Shown here one piece after another: positions 7,110-15,440 of a stretch of DNA of 44,295 nucleotides (its first letter is position 1; each line of letters starts with the position of its first letter). Both the position numbers and the translations under genes were made by a program. This DNA is from Bacteroidia bacterium (lineage in GTDB: Bacteria; Bacteroidota; Bacteroidia; Flavobacteriales; Schleiferiaceae), in assembly GCA_030427785.1 (NCBI GenBank), contig JAUICR010000002.1:1-44295 (forward strand). The letters are read 5' to 3'. The notes beneath the pieces were generated by a model, which was given only the letters and a program-made list of their open reading frames with translations, ran no database searches and was not told where the DNA came from.

Positions 7110-9437
7110 TTACTGTGGTGTGATGTTGTTATCATCATAGTAAAAGTTAACACTGATGTTTTGCGTTGGCGTTCCTGACGATGCAGGTGTTGTTCCTTTA
7201 AACATTTCATGTTCAAAGTGATATTTAAGAATGAAATTTGCAAAGTCCCATGTTGTTGGGTGTATTGTTGTTGCACTTCCGTTAGTTATGCTGATTCTTT
7301 GATTTGAAGGGACTCCTGCAAATGCGAAGTATTGATAAAATATTTCTTTCCACGTTCCAGATGTTGCTGCTGAGATTTGTACGTCTGCCGTTACATATTC
7401 AGTAGTTTCTCCTTTGATGTTTGAAACTTTTTGTTGTATGTTTGTGATGTTGTTTGATCCGTTTGAGATATTTATTCCGTGGTTTGTTCCATTATAGTTT
7501 GTTCCTGTATAGGTTGGATTTGGAAGGGGTGTTGTGGATGTTGCGATATAGATTGGGAAAATTGTATTTGCTGAATCGATAACGTTTTGTATATTTGTTA
7601 GGTTACCTGAACTGAAGTTTGTTGGGTTGATATATCTATAAATGGTATCGTTTTGCATTGCAATAGTTGGCTTTTGATGCATTTGTTTGAGTTCTGCCGA
7701 AGTGATTCCTTCAGTAACGCCAAGTGCAGAAACGTTTACGCTGTCTGGTAAGAAATTATATTTTAATTCTGTGATGGTGTCTGGGTTTGCAAATGTTGCA
7801 CCTGCAATATCTATTTCAACACCTTTAATCATTTTTAGGTGTTCACCGTTTGTTCCAACGCCACCAACGTAGCCGCTTCCTACGAATACTTTGTCACCGT
7901 CATTTGCCCATGGTCCTTTCCCTTCACCGTTTACATCAAGTGTTATGGTGTCTGTTGTGTTTTGTGTTTGATTATAAAATACTACTAAGGCATTGTCTGC
8001 TGCTGTTCGGTTAAAACCTTTATCAAACTGTCCTGCAGAAATTTTAATGCGTTGCTTGCCGTGCCACTGTGGAACTTGTAAAAGGTTTACAGTAATAGTT
8101 TTATTTCCATTATTTCCTGGAGTTAAATTGAGTGTTGTATCTCCTGCTGTAATTCCCATGTACTGTAAATTCGGATTAAGTGAATCGACACTTGTTGTAT
8201 TTATAAGTTGTGGCCAACTTACTTCTACTTGAGCTGTAGTTGAAGCGGTTGCTCCAGTTGTATCAACAGAAACTGGATGATTTGCATACGGGAATCCTCC
8301 TGCAACCCCTGTGTTAAAGTTTGCAGAGTGAGGTACCATAACTTGATCCATTTGTAACGTGGTCATAGTTAGTGGCAAATTGTTTGGAGAATTGTTGTTT
8401 GAATCTCGAACTAAGAATCCTCCGTTTGCATAAGCAGTATCCCAAGGGTTCATAACAATATTATTCGCACCTGATTGTAAGTTCACACTGTACGGGGCAT
8501 TTACAAAGCCTTCTTTTTTAACCCAAACATTGTACAGCGCTAGGGGGTTGGCTTGGGGCATGCCGTTGGTATCTATACTTACAATAAAATGGGCGCTGTC
8601 TGTTAAGCCATTGCTTAGGCTATCTATAAAAACCGTTTGTGGTGTAATGTGGTTAAGCTGCTGGGGTGTAGAGGTAAGGCGGGCATTGTTTATGGGTTTG
8701 CCGTTGTAACTTACATTAAAATAGGCCCACACAAAAGACGTATCGTTGGGGCGCTGGTGCAAATAAAGGGGCACAGTGCCATTGAATCCATCTTGCAAGG
8801 TGGCAGTTAAGGTATCTTCAAAATACCCTAGGGGTGCATTGTAGGTAAATTGGTAAGTAGCCCCATTGCCGCTGGTTTTTTTATTGCCTTGGGTTTGTGG
8901 TATGTTTTGTTGCCCTAGGGCAGGGGCATCGGTTTTCACAAATTTGCAAAACGCTAGTGGGGCGTTCTGGCCTATTCGCACATGTGCTATATAAGTAGCG
9001 TAGGGTACATGCGCCAAGTTTGCATACAAATGGGTGCATCCGTGGCAGCTTTGCTGGGCCACGGTTTTTCCTGTAAAATCAAGCAGTGTAAGTTCATAAT
9101 TATCTGCGTTGGGTAAAACTACATTTAAGTCGCTACCCGGGTTGGGGTAAAACAGCGTGTTGGTTTGCAAGCCGTTTTCATCTAGCCCTATGGTAATTTT
9201 AAAATAGGTGGGTAGGTTAAAGGGTATTTCGCCCTGCGCATTGGTAGTCGAGGTGTAACTAGTGCCAAAAATGGTGTCTTGTATGGCAATGGCCTTATAG
9301 GTAAGCAAAAGGTTGCTTAAGGGCTTTTGCGTAGCGCTATCTAGCAGCACAAAAGTACCTGTGCCAAGGGTGGTGTCAAATTGAGCAAAACTTGCTACCG
9401 TTATGCACAAACCAATTATAAGGGCTTTGGTTTTCAT
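7110..9437 (-). CDS. Secreted mosaic protein with internal sorting-domain-like segment
   Basis: A 775-residue product with a signal peptide (residues 1-18, cleavage near ASFAQ). Residues 20-90 look like a carboxypeptidase-regulatory-like beta domain. Residues 95-168 (FYPNPGSDLNVV, ELTLLDFTGKTV, VPYATYIAHVRIG, FCKFVK) match the layout of a T9SS type A C-terminal sorting domain but lie near the N-terminus. Residues 230-330 again resemble small beta domains (NGKPINNARL, NVWVKKEGF). The rest is Asn/Thr-rich and unrecognised, and the extreme C-terminus has no sorting domain. Base composition changes near 8500: single 60-base lines count about 48-55% G+C in the 5' third but 30-43% in the 3' part. 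Function unknown; export to the envelope is likely. Confidence 0.7.
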   Translation of the reverse strand: MKTKALIIGLCITVASFAQFDTTLGTGTFVLLDSATQKPLSNLLLTYKAIAIQDTIFGTSYTSTTNAQGEIPFNLPTYFKITIGLDENGLQTNTLFYPNPGSDLNVVLPNADNYELTLLDFTGKTVAQQSCHGCTHLYANLAHVPYATYIAHVRIGQNAPLAFCKFVKTDAPALGQQNIPQTQGNKKTSGNGATYQFTYNAPLGYFEDTLTATLQDGFNGTVPLYLHQRPNDTSFVWAYFNVSYNGKPINNARLTSTPQQLNHITPQTVFIDSLSNGLTDSAHFIVSIDTNGMPQANPLALYNVWVKKEGFVNAPYSVNLQSGANNIVMNPWDTAYANGGFLVRDSNNNSPNNLPLTMTTLQMDQVMVPHSANFNTGVAGGFPYANHPVSVDTTGATASTTAQVEVSWPQLINTTSVDSLNPNLQYMGITAGDTTLNLTPGNNGNKTITVNLLQVPQWHGKQRIKISAGQFDKGFNRTAADNALVVFYNQTQNTTDTITLDVNGEGKGPWANDGDKVFVGSGYVGGVGTNGEHLKMIKGVEIDIAGATFANPDTITELKYNFLPDSVNVSALGVTEGITSAELKQMHQKPTIAMQNDTIYRYINPTNFSSGNLTNIQNVIDSANTIFPIYIATSTTPLPNPTYTGTNYNGTNHGINISNGSNNITNIQQKVSNIKGETTEYVTADVQISAATSGTWKEIFYQYFAFAGVPSNQRISITNGSATTIHPTTWDFANFILKYHFEHEMFKGTTPASSGTPTQNISVNFYYDDNNITPQ

Positions 9438-9442
9438 GTTGC

Positions 9443-9474
9443 TAAATGTACAAACGCGCTATGGAGAATTCAAA
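9443..9474 (-). promoter_or_regulatory. Candidate -33/-7 promoter for the 775-residue gene
   Basis: Minus-strand TTTG (9471-9474), then 20 nt, then TACATTTA (9443-9450), one mismatch from TAnnTTTG. The box ends 5 nt from the ATG, implying a very short leader. Confidence 0.4.
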
Positions 9475-9612
9475 CTTTTTGGGATGGTATGGATTAGCGT
9501 AGGTTTTATAAAAATTTAACTCCTTTGCTGGCGCAATTTTATAATCTCTGCTTTCTTAGAAAGAATAATCGCGACAACAATTCCCTCATTACCACATTAT
9601 TTCATTGTCTAA

Positions 9613-10902
9613 TTACCCCGCCATCGCAGCTTCTACATCCTCAATCTCAATAGGAATTTCTTTCGTCAAGTTGATCAAACCATTTTCAGTAATTACTAGG
9701 TCATCTTCTAAGCGGATGCCTAGGTTTTCTTCAGGGATATAAATTCCTGGTTCGCAGGTAAAGGCCATTCCTACTTCCATAGGAGCGGTCCATAGTCCTG
9801 AGTCATGCGTATCCAAACCTAGATAATGGCTGGTGCCGTGCATAAAATACTTTTTGTAGGCGGGCCAGTTGGGGTCTTCGTTATCCACTTCCTCTTGGGT
9901 GATAAGTTTCAAATCCAACAATTCTTTTTCCATCAATTTACCAACGGCTTTGTGGTAATCTACCAAGTTGTTGCCAGGAACTAGTAGTTTTTCAGCGCCT
10001 TTTTTTACACGTAATACAGCGCTGTACACTTCTTTTTGGCGCTCTGTAAATTTTCCGTTTACCGGAAAACAACGAGTAACATCGCAAGAGTAATTGGCAT
10101 ATTCAGCGCCTACATCAAAAAGCACTAAGTCACCATCATTTAGCTGATCATTGTTTTCTATGTAATGAAGCACACATGCATTGTAGCCACCACCAATAAT
10201 AGGAGTGTAGGCAAAACCACGGCTACGGTTTGTCAAAAACTCGTGCATAAACTCGGCTTCCAATTCATACTCCCATTTGCCGGGAGCCATAAATTTTAAC
10301 ACCCGATTGTAACCTTTGGTAGTAATATCAGCAGCTACCTGCATAGCTGCTATTTCATCTTTGGTTTTTATGGCGCGAACCTGGTGCATAATAGGGGCAC
10401 TACGCTGGTATGTGTGGGCCGGATACTTATTCTGACACCATTTTACAAACCGCGCTTCGCGGGTTTCCACCTCAGTATTGGCACGTAAGTGCTCGTTGGT
10501 GTTTAGATAAACATTTTCGGCATGGCTCATCACTTCATTAAAGATGCGCTCGAAATCTGTTAACCAGAAAACATTTTTGATTCCGCTCAAATCATACGCT
10601 TGTTGCTTAGAAAGTTTTGCTCCTTCCCATACCGCAATAGGGGCGTTGGTTTCTTTTAAAAACAACATTTCGCGATGCTCTTCTTTATAAGCATCCGGAA
10701 AAATCACCAGAATACTTTCTTCCTGATCTACACCGCTTAGCGCTAAAATATCGCCATGCTGGCGAAAGGGAAGTGTGCTATCAGCACCCGTTGGAAAAAT
10801 ATCATTGCTGTTAAAAACCGCTAAAGATTTAGGTTTTAGATGCTGGGTGAATTTCTCACGATTTTGGATATATACTTTCTGGGGTAATTGCTGATAACGC
10901 AT
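9613..10902 (-). CDS. pepP: Xaa-Pro aminopeptidase (aminopeptidase P)
   Basis: Cytoplasmic metallopeptidase that removes an N-terminal residue preceding proline. About 430 residues in two parts: an N-terminal creatinase-like domain and a C-terminal pita-bread catalytic domain. The dinuclear metal ligands are visible as two Asp in LFDVGAEYANYSCDVTR, His in HGTSHYLGLDTHD, Glu in CEPGIYIPEE and Glu in IRLEDDLV. I place the start at the ATG at 10900-10902 (MRYQQLPQKVYIQNRE); the frame can be extended 13 codons to a TTG at 10941, but that overlaps the -7 element of the likely promoter and does not resemble the family N-terminus. Family certain; the pepP symbol follows E. coli usage. Confidence 0.92.
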   Translation of the reverse strand: MRYQQLPQKVYIQNREKFTQHLKPKSLAVFNSNDIFPTGADSTLPFRQHGDILALSGVDQEESILVIFPDAYKEEHREMLFLKETNAPIAVWEGAKLSKQQAYDLSGIKNVFWLTDFERIFNEVMSHAENVYLNTNEHLRANTEVETREARFVKWCQNKYPAHTYQRSAPIMHQVRAIKTKDEIAAMQVAADITTKGYNRVLKFMAPGKWEYELEAEFMHEFLTNRSRGFAYTPIIGGGYNACVLHYIENNDQLNDGDLVLFDVGAEYANYSCDVTRCFPVNGKFTERQKEVYSAVLRVKKGAEKLLVPGNNLVDYHKAVGKLMEKELLDLKLITQEEVDNEDPNWPAYKKYFMHGTSHYLGLDTHDSGLWTAPMEVGMAFTCEPGIYIPEENLGIRLEDDLVITENGLINLTKEIPIEIEDVEAAMAG

Positions 10903-10938
10903 GGTACTGTTTTTTCGGTTCTGAATATTTTCGGATAA

Positions 10939-10970
10939 CAAAAGAACTCCGTTTTTTCTCGGTAGCCAAA
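10939..10970 (-). promoter_or_regulatory. Candidate promoter of aminopeptidase P
   Basis: On the minus strand TTTG (10967-10970), a 20-nt spacer and TTCTTTTG (10939-10946), one mismatch from TAnnTTTG. Leader to the ATG at 10902 is about 30 nt. The spacer equals that of the sdh promoter on the other side of the same intergenic region. Confidence 0.4.
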
Positions 10971-11053
10971 GAATTATCCTCTATAAATGGATGCTTGAAT
11001 TGTATGCCTTTAAAAAATATTCATTCTATAATCAGTCTAAATAGCGGGGAAGG

Positions 11054-11084
11054 TTGAAGTGTTTCGCTCCGAATCTTACTTTTG
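11054..11084 (+). promoter_or_regulatory. sdhCAB promoter, TTG-N20-TACTTTTG
   Basis: TTG at 11054-11056, exactly 20 nt, then TACTTTTG at 11077-11084, a full match to the Bacteroidota -33/-7 promoter. It lies 29 nt upstream of the sdhC ATG at 11114 and explains why the upstream in-frame TTG at 11054 is not the start codon: it is the -33 element. Confidence 0.6.
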
Positions 11085-11113
11085 CCCTTCTAGAAAAACT
11101 ATTAGTTTACCCA

Positions 11114-11791
11114 ATGAGTACAAATTCAGGGCTTCTGTCATCGTCAATTGCTCGTAAAGTCGCGATGGCTTTATCAGCACTTTTCTTAATTGTGTTTTTG
11201 CTACAGCACTTTATCATCAATCTCATGTCGGTTATTAGCGAAGATGCTTTTAACTCTACCTCCCACTTTATGGGCACCAATGGCTTAATTCAATTTGTGA
11301 TGCAGCCAATATTGATGTTTGGTATTTTGTTTCACTTTATTATGGGGTTCATTTTAGAGTCAAAGAATAGAAGTGCCCGTCCAGAGAAATACGCTATGTA
11401 CAAAGGTTCGGCCAACTCAAGCTGGATGTCTCGCAACATGATTTGGAGCGGACTTTTCATTCTCGGTTTCCTGGCTTTTCACCTTTGGGATTTTTGGTTA
11501 CCTGAAATGAATTACAAGTACATTGAGGGAAACCCTGCAGATCCTAAACGTTACTTTGGAGAAGTACAGCACATGTTTGCAAATCCTATTCGTGTAATTG
11601 TATACTGTCTATCATTTGTGTTTTTGGCTTTGCACTTGTTGCACGGTTTTCAGTCGGCTTTTCAGTCTATTGGAGCCCGTCACCCAAAATACACTCCGGC
11701 AATCAAAGCATTTGGAAAATGGTATGCCATCCTTATTCCGGCTGGATTCATTTTCATTGCTGTTTTTCATTTCTTAAACGGCAACCACTAA
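11114..11791 (+). CDS. sdhC: Succinate dehydrogenase cytochrome b subunit
   Basis: Membrane anchor and diheme cytochrome b of succinate:quinone oxidoreductase, passing electrons between the flavoprotein/iron-sulfur arm and menaquinone. About 225 residues from the ATG at 11114 ([20 protein letters not shown]). Five hydrophobic segments are visible, with heme-ligand candidate His in [24 protein letters not shown] and [10 protein letters not shown] single large subunit with five helices is characteristic of type B enzymes (Bacteroidota, epsilonproteobacteria), in contrast to separate sdhC and sdhD. First gene of the operon; sdhA follows after 10 nt. Confidence 0.93.
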   Translation: MSTNSGLLSSSIARKVAMALSALFLIVFLLQHFIINLMSVISEDAFNSTSHFMGTNGLIQFVMQPILMFGILFHFIMGFILESKNRSARPEKYAMYKGSANSSWMSRNMIWSGLFILGFLAFHLWDFWLPEMNYKYIEGNPADPKRYFGEVQHMFANPIRVIVYCLSFVFLALHLLHGFQSAFQSIGARHPKYTPAIKAFGKWYAILIPAGFIFIAVFHFLNGNH

Positions 11792-11801
11792 GATCATTAC
11801 T

Positions 11802-13802
11802 ATGAGTTTAGACGCAAAAATTCCTGAAGGTCCAATTGACAAAAAATGGATCAATCATAAAAACAATATTAGACTTGTAAACCCGGCTAACAAACGTAGC
11901 ATTGACATTATCGTTGTGGGTACAGGCCTGGCAGGTGGCTCTGCTGCTGCTTCGCTAGCAGAAATGGGATACAATGTGAAGGCCTTTTGCTTTCAGGATA
12001 GCCCACGTAGAGCACACTCTATTGCTGCCCAAGGGGGTATCAATGCTGCCAAAAATTATCAAAATGATGGTGACTCAACTTACCGTCTATTTTATGACAC
12101 TGTAAAAGGTGGTGATTATCGTTCGCGTGAAGCGAATGTGTACCGTCTTGCTGAGGTGTCTGCCAATATCATCGACCAATGTGTGGCTCAAGGTGTTCCT
12201 TTTGCTCGCGAGTATGGTGGTATGTTGGACAACCGTTCCTTTGGTGGTGTGCAGGTAAGTCGTACTTTTTATGCCAAGGGACAAACTGGTCAGCAGTTGC
12301 TGCTTGGTGCTTATAGCGCCATGAGTCGCCAGATTGGTAAGGGTAAAATAAAGATGTACAACCGTCACGAGATGCTAGATCTTGTAATGGTAGGTGGAAA
12401 GGCGCGTGGTATTATTGCCCGTAACCTTGAAACCGGAGAAATAGAAAGACATTCTGCTCACGCAGTTGTGATAGCATCTGGTGGTTATGGAAACGTATTT
12501 TTCCTTTCTACCAATGCAATGGGAAGTAACGTAACCGCTTCATGGAAAATCCACAAAAAGGGAGCTTACTTTGCAAATCCTTGCTACACGCAGATTCACC
12601 CAACCTGTATTCCTGTGTCAGGTGATCACCAATCTAAGCTAACGCTGATGAGTGAGTCACTTCGTAATGATGGACGTATTTGGGTGCCAAAAAAGAAAGA
12701 AGACGCTGAAGCTATTAGAGCTGGAAAATTAAAGCCAACTCAATTAGCGGAAGAGGATAGAGATTATTATCTGGAAAGAAGATACCCTGCATTTGGAAAC
12801 TTGGTGCCTCGTGATGTAGCATCTCGTGCTGCCAAAGAAAGATGTGATGCTGGATTTGGTGTGAATGCTACGGGAGAAGCTGTATATCTTGATTTTGCTG
12901 CGGCCATTCAACGTTATGGAAAAGAAGCAGCTTTGGTACATGGTCATGATGCCAATGATAAAGAGCTTGTTACCAAATTGGGTAAAGAAGCAATCAAAGC
13001 CAAGTATGGTAACCTTTTCCAGATGTATGAAAAGATTGTAGCTCAAAACCCATACGAAACCCCAATGATGATTTACCCAGCGGTGCACTATACCATGGGG
13101 GGTATTTGGGTAGATTATAACTTGATGACTACTATTCCTGGTTGCTACGCAGCAGGAGAGGCCAACTTCTCTGATCACGGTGCAAACCGTCTAGGAGCCT
13201 CTGCTTTGATGCAGGGACTGGCTGATGGATACTTTGTATTGCCATACACTATTGGTGATTATTTGGCGGATGATATCCGTACTGGAGAAATCTCAACAGA
13301 TTTGCCGGAATTTGCAGAAGCAGAAAAAGAAGTGAAAGATCGTTTGAGCTTCTTCATTAATAATAAAGGAACACATTCGGTTGACCATTTCCACAAGCGT
13401 CTTGGTAAAGTAATGTGGGACAAAGTAGGAATGGCACGTAATGCTCAAGGACTTACGGAAGCTATCGCTGAGATTCGTCAGATTAGAGATGAATTTTGGA
13501 AGGACGTTCGCGTTCCTGGTGAACTAAATGAGTTTAATCAGGAGTTGGAAAAAGCTGGCCGTGTGGCTGACTTCCTGGAGCTTGCTGAGCTTTTCGCTAA
13601 AGATGCATTGCAAAGAGAAGAAAGTTGTGGTGGTCACTTCCGTGAGGAAAGCCAAACCGAAGAGGGTGAAGCTAAGCGTGATGATGAGAACTTTACTTAT
13701 GTAGCAGCATGGGAATACACTGGTGATCCTGGTGAAGCTAAGTTGCACAAGGAAGAATTGAATTACGAGAATATAGAATTGAAGCAGCGTTCGTATAAAT
13801 AG
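11802..13802 (+). CDS. sdhA: Succinate dehydrogenase/fumarate reductase flavoprotein subunit
   Basis: Catalytic FAD subunit that interconverts succinate and fumarate. The 666-residue protein has the Rossmann FAD motif [19 protein letters not shown] near residue 38 and the covalent-FAD His in [14 protein letters not shown]. Substrate-site segments include IHPTCIP, the catalytic-type Arg in [21 protein letters not shown] and [13 protein letters not shown]. Length matches the long type B flavoproteins of Bacteroidota. The gene ends at a TAG (13800-13802) that forms the first three bases of a heptamer repeat; sdhB is separated from it by an inserted four-helix-bundle gene. No change in reading frame or truncation is seen. 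Confidence 0.96.
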   Translation: MSLDAKIPEGPIDKKWINHKNNIRLVNPANKRSIDIIVVGTGLAGGSAAASLAEMGYNVKAFCFQDSPRRAHSIAAQGGINAAKNYQNDGDSTYRLFYDTVKGGDYRSREANVYRLAEVSANIIDQCVAQGVPFAREYGGMLDNRSFGGVQVSRTFYAKGQTGQQLLLGAYSAMSRQIGKGKIKMYNRHEMLDLVMVGGKARGIIARNLETGEIERHSAHAVVIASGGYGNVFFLSTNAMGSNVTASWKIHKKGAYFANPCYTQIHPTCIPVSGDHQSKLTLMSESLRNDGRIWVPKKKEDAEAIRAGKLKPTQLAEEDRDYYLERRYPAFGNLVPRDVASRAAKERCDAGFGVNATGEAVYLDFAAAIQRYGKEAALVHGHDANDKELVTKLGKEAIKAKYGNLFQMYEKIVAQNPYETPMMIYPAVHYTMGGIWVDYNLMTTIPGCYAAGEANFSDHGANRLGASALMQGLADGYFVLPYTIGDYLADDIRTGEISTDLPEFAEAEKEVKDRLSFFINNKGTHSVDHFHKRLGKVMWDKVGMARNAQGLTEAIAEIRQIRDEFWKDVRVPGELNEFNQELEKAGRVADFLELAELFAKDALQREESCGGHFREESQTEEGEAKRDDENFTYVAAWEYTGDPGEAKLHKEELNYENIELKQRSYK

Positions 13803-13834
13803 CCAATAGCCAGTAGAGAAAAGCCAGTAGAATG
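13800..13834 (+). repeat. Left heptamer array (TAGCCAR-type) at the sdhA/IVP junction
   Basis: Reading in sevens from the sdhA stop codon gives TAGCCAA, TAGCCAG, TAGAGAA, AAGCCAG, TAGAATG; the last contains the ATG of the following gene. AGCCAATAGCCAGTAG (13801-13816) matches the reverse complement of 14213-14228 at 13 of 16 positions. Left end of a candidate inserted module. Confidence 0.7.
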
Positions 13835-14212
13835 AGTAACGTAAATAGTTATAAAGACTTGTTGGTTTGGCAGAAGGCATTGGTAATTGTAGACGAAGTC
13901 TATAGGCTGGCAAAGGATTTTCCTAGAGAGGAAATGTACGCTTTAGCCGATCAGGTTAGAAGGTCATCGGTGTCAATACCTTCAAATATAGCCGAGGGCT
14001 GGGGAAGAGATTCTAGCCAAAGTTATAAGCACTTTTTGCGAATAGCTAGAGGCTCGTTGTTTGAGTTAGAAACACAAGTTGAGATTGCTTTTAGGCAAGG
14101 TTTCATTAAAGCGGAAACAGTCGAAAAAGTAAACGGATTAATAACGGAAGAAAGCAAAATGCTAACTGCCTTTATCAATTCGATAAATGATAGAAACAAA
14201 GATGGTAAGTAG
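13832..14212 (+). CDS. Four-helix bundle protein (IVP / S23 ribosomal-protein-like family)
   Basis: A 126-residue protein carrying the family signature: DLLVWQKALVIVDEVYRL in helix 1, the central SSVSIPSNIAEGWGR, then FLRIARGSLFELETQVEIA. The family was first noticed inside 23S rRNA intervening sequences and includes Avd, the accessory protein of diversity-generating retroelements; it forms small basic helical bundles of unclear biochemical role. Here it sits between sdhA and sdhB, same strand, 29 nt after sdhA and 39 nt before sdhB, bracketed by inverted heptamer repeats. No reverse transcriptase lies in the window. Family membership is sure; its presence within an otherwise standard sdh operon suggests a late insertion, which is an inference. 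Confidence 0.9.
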   Translation: MSNVNSYKDLLVWQKALVIVDEVYRLAKDFPREEMYALADQVRRSSVSIPSNIAEGWGRDSSQSYKHFLRIARGSLFELETQVEIAFRQGFIKAETVEKVNGLITEESKMLTAFINSINDRNKDGK

Positions 14213-14233
14213 CTGTTGGCTACTGGCTAGTTT
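14213..14233 (-). repeat. Right heptamer array, inverted copy
   Basis: Directly after the IVP stop codon, CTGTTGG CTACTGG CTAGTTT runs in sevens. Its reverse complement AGCCAGTAGCCAACAG matches the left array at 13 of 16 positions. Together they bracket 13800-14233 as one unit, with the IVP gene filling nearly all of it. Confidence 0.65.
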
Positions 14234-14251
14234 ACTAATAACTTAAAAGTT

Positions 14252-15001
14252 ATGGACTTAACATTAAAAATTTGGCGTCAAAAAAACGCACAGGCAAAAG
14301 GGAAAATGGAAACTTATCCGGTAAAGGATATTTCTGAAGACATGTCCTTTTTGGAAATGCTTGACGTATTGAACGAACAGTTGATTAACGATGGCAAAGA
14401 GCCAGTAGCATTTGATCACGATTGCCGCGAAGGTATTTGTGGAATGTGCTCACTGTACATCAATGGCCAGGCCCATGGCCCCGATCGTGAGATTACCACT
14501 TGCCAGCTTCATATGCGTTCGTTTAAAAATGGCGACACTATTGTAATAGAACCATGGAGAGCAGCCGCCTTTCCGGTGATAAAGGATTTGGTAACAGACC
14601 GTTCTGCATTTGATAGAATTATGAATGCCGGAGGTTTTGTTTCGGTAAACACTTCGGGTAACACGATTGATGCTAACTCTATTCCGATACCTAAGCATGA
14701 TGCTGATAAGGCATTTGATGCTGCTACCTGCATTGGTTGTGGTGCTTGTGTAGCGAGCTGTAAAAACGCTTCAGCTATGTTGTTTACATCGGCTAAAGTA
14801 TCTCAGCTAGCACTTTTGCCGCAAGGTAAAGTGGAAGCGCATGAGCGAGTAATGAATATGGTACACCAAATGGATGAAGAAGGATTTGGTAACTGTACCA
14901 ATACAGGGGCTTGTGAAGTAGAGTGTCCAAAAGGGATTTCTCTTGAAAACATCGCACGTATGAACCGTGAATATCTTTCAGCTTCTTTGGTAAGCGAATA
15001 A
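14252..15001 (+). CDS. sdhB: Succinate dehydrogenase iron-sulfur subunit
   Basis: Electron-transfer subunit linking FAD to the heme anchor, 249 residues. The N-terminal plant-type [2Fe-2S] ligands appear as [16 protein letters not shown] with a further Cys in ITTCQLHM. The C-terminal domain holds [13 protein letters not shown] and the second set [16 protein letters not shown] for the [4Fe-4S] and [3Fe-4S] clusters. Length is typical. It must share the sdhC promoter by reading through the IVP module, unless that module carries its own. A strong terminator follows 23 nt after the stop. Confidence 0.95.
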   Translation: MDLTLKIWRQKNAQAKGKMETYPVKDISEDMSFLEMLDVLNEQLINDGKEPVAFDHDCREGICGMCSLYINGQAHGPDREITTCQLHMRSFKNGDTIVIEPWRAAAFPVIKDLVTDRSAFDRIMNAGGFVSVNTSGNTIDANSIPIPKHDADKAFDAATCIGCGACVASCKNASAMLFTSAKVSQLALLPQGKVEAHERVMNMVHQMDEEGFGNCTNTGACEVECPKGISLENIARMNREYLSASLVSE

Positions 15002-15024
15002 TTTATTCTAAGAAATTTTTTAAG

Positions 15025-15060
15025 AATCCCGTTTAGGAATCAGCCTAGGCGGGATTTTTT
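15025..15060 (+). terminator. Rho-independent terminator of the sdh operon
   Basis: AATCCCGTTTAGG pairs with CCTAGGCGGGATT over 13 bp (two G-U wobbles) around a 6-nt loop, followed by six T. It lies 23 nt after sdhB. Confidence 0.85.
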
Positions 15061-15440
15061 GGTTTTAGTTGAATATTGTTTTTCACCAATGTTACATGAG
15101 TTATATTCTATACATCATATGATTATGTCTGTGGTCTTGAGGTTATTTACTTTTGAATCAGATTTTTCAAAATCAACCAAATTAACCAAACCAACCTTAA
15201 TCTATGTTACTCCTACGCTATAGCTGTAATTCCGGTACTTCTTTTTGCTCTTCGTATTACAATTTGTTGTTTCCAACTATTAGAAAGGTGCTTTGCCACA
15301 TTTAACAAGAGAAAACCAAAAGTTTGGCTAATTCCTGTCTTTCTTGAGTCAAGCTGTTACCTATTACCTAACCACCAAGTATATACCAGAAGGAGTCCCC
15401 TTCTAAATTTCATATAATAACCAAAAATCCAAACTTAATT
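15061..15440. other. Intergenic stretch between sdhB and the HYR/lectin gene
   Basis: No gene-like frame was found here. It holds a -7-like box TACTTTTG at 15148-15155 without a matching -33, and a small hairpin AGAAGG-AGTCC-CCTTCT at 15388-15404, 36 nt before the next start. The long leader is probably the untranslated region and promoter area of the 1016-residue gene. Nothing else is seen. Confidence 0.4.

Noticed and set aside
7076-7276. Small 66-codon minus-strand frame overlapping the end of the 775-residue gene
   Set aside because: Gln/His-rich translation in another frame of the same strand; no evidence of an independent gene.
9551-9563. CTTTCT-T-AGAAAG palindrome downstream of aminopeptidase P
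   Set aside because: Loop of one base, no T-run and short AT-rich arms; neither a convincing terminator nor linked to a promoter.
10903-10941. N-terminal extension of aminopeptidase P
   Set aside because: Begins with TTG, overlaps the candidate -7 element and is unlike the family N-terminus; ATG at 10902 preferred.
11054-11113. N-terminal extension of sdhC
   Set aside because: Its TTG start is the -33 element of a full-match promoter; ATG 11114 gives the normal N-terminus.
12744-13178. Minus-strand open frame of 144 codons within sdhA
   Set aside because: Antisense to a highly conserved coding region; no start context or family likeness.
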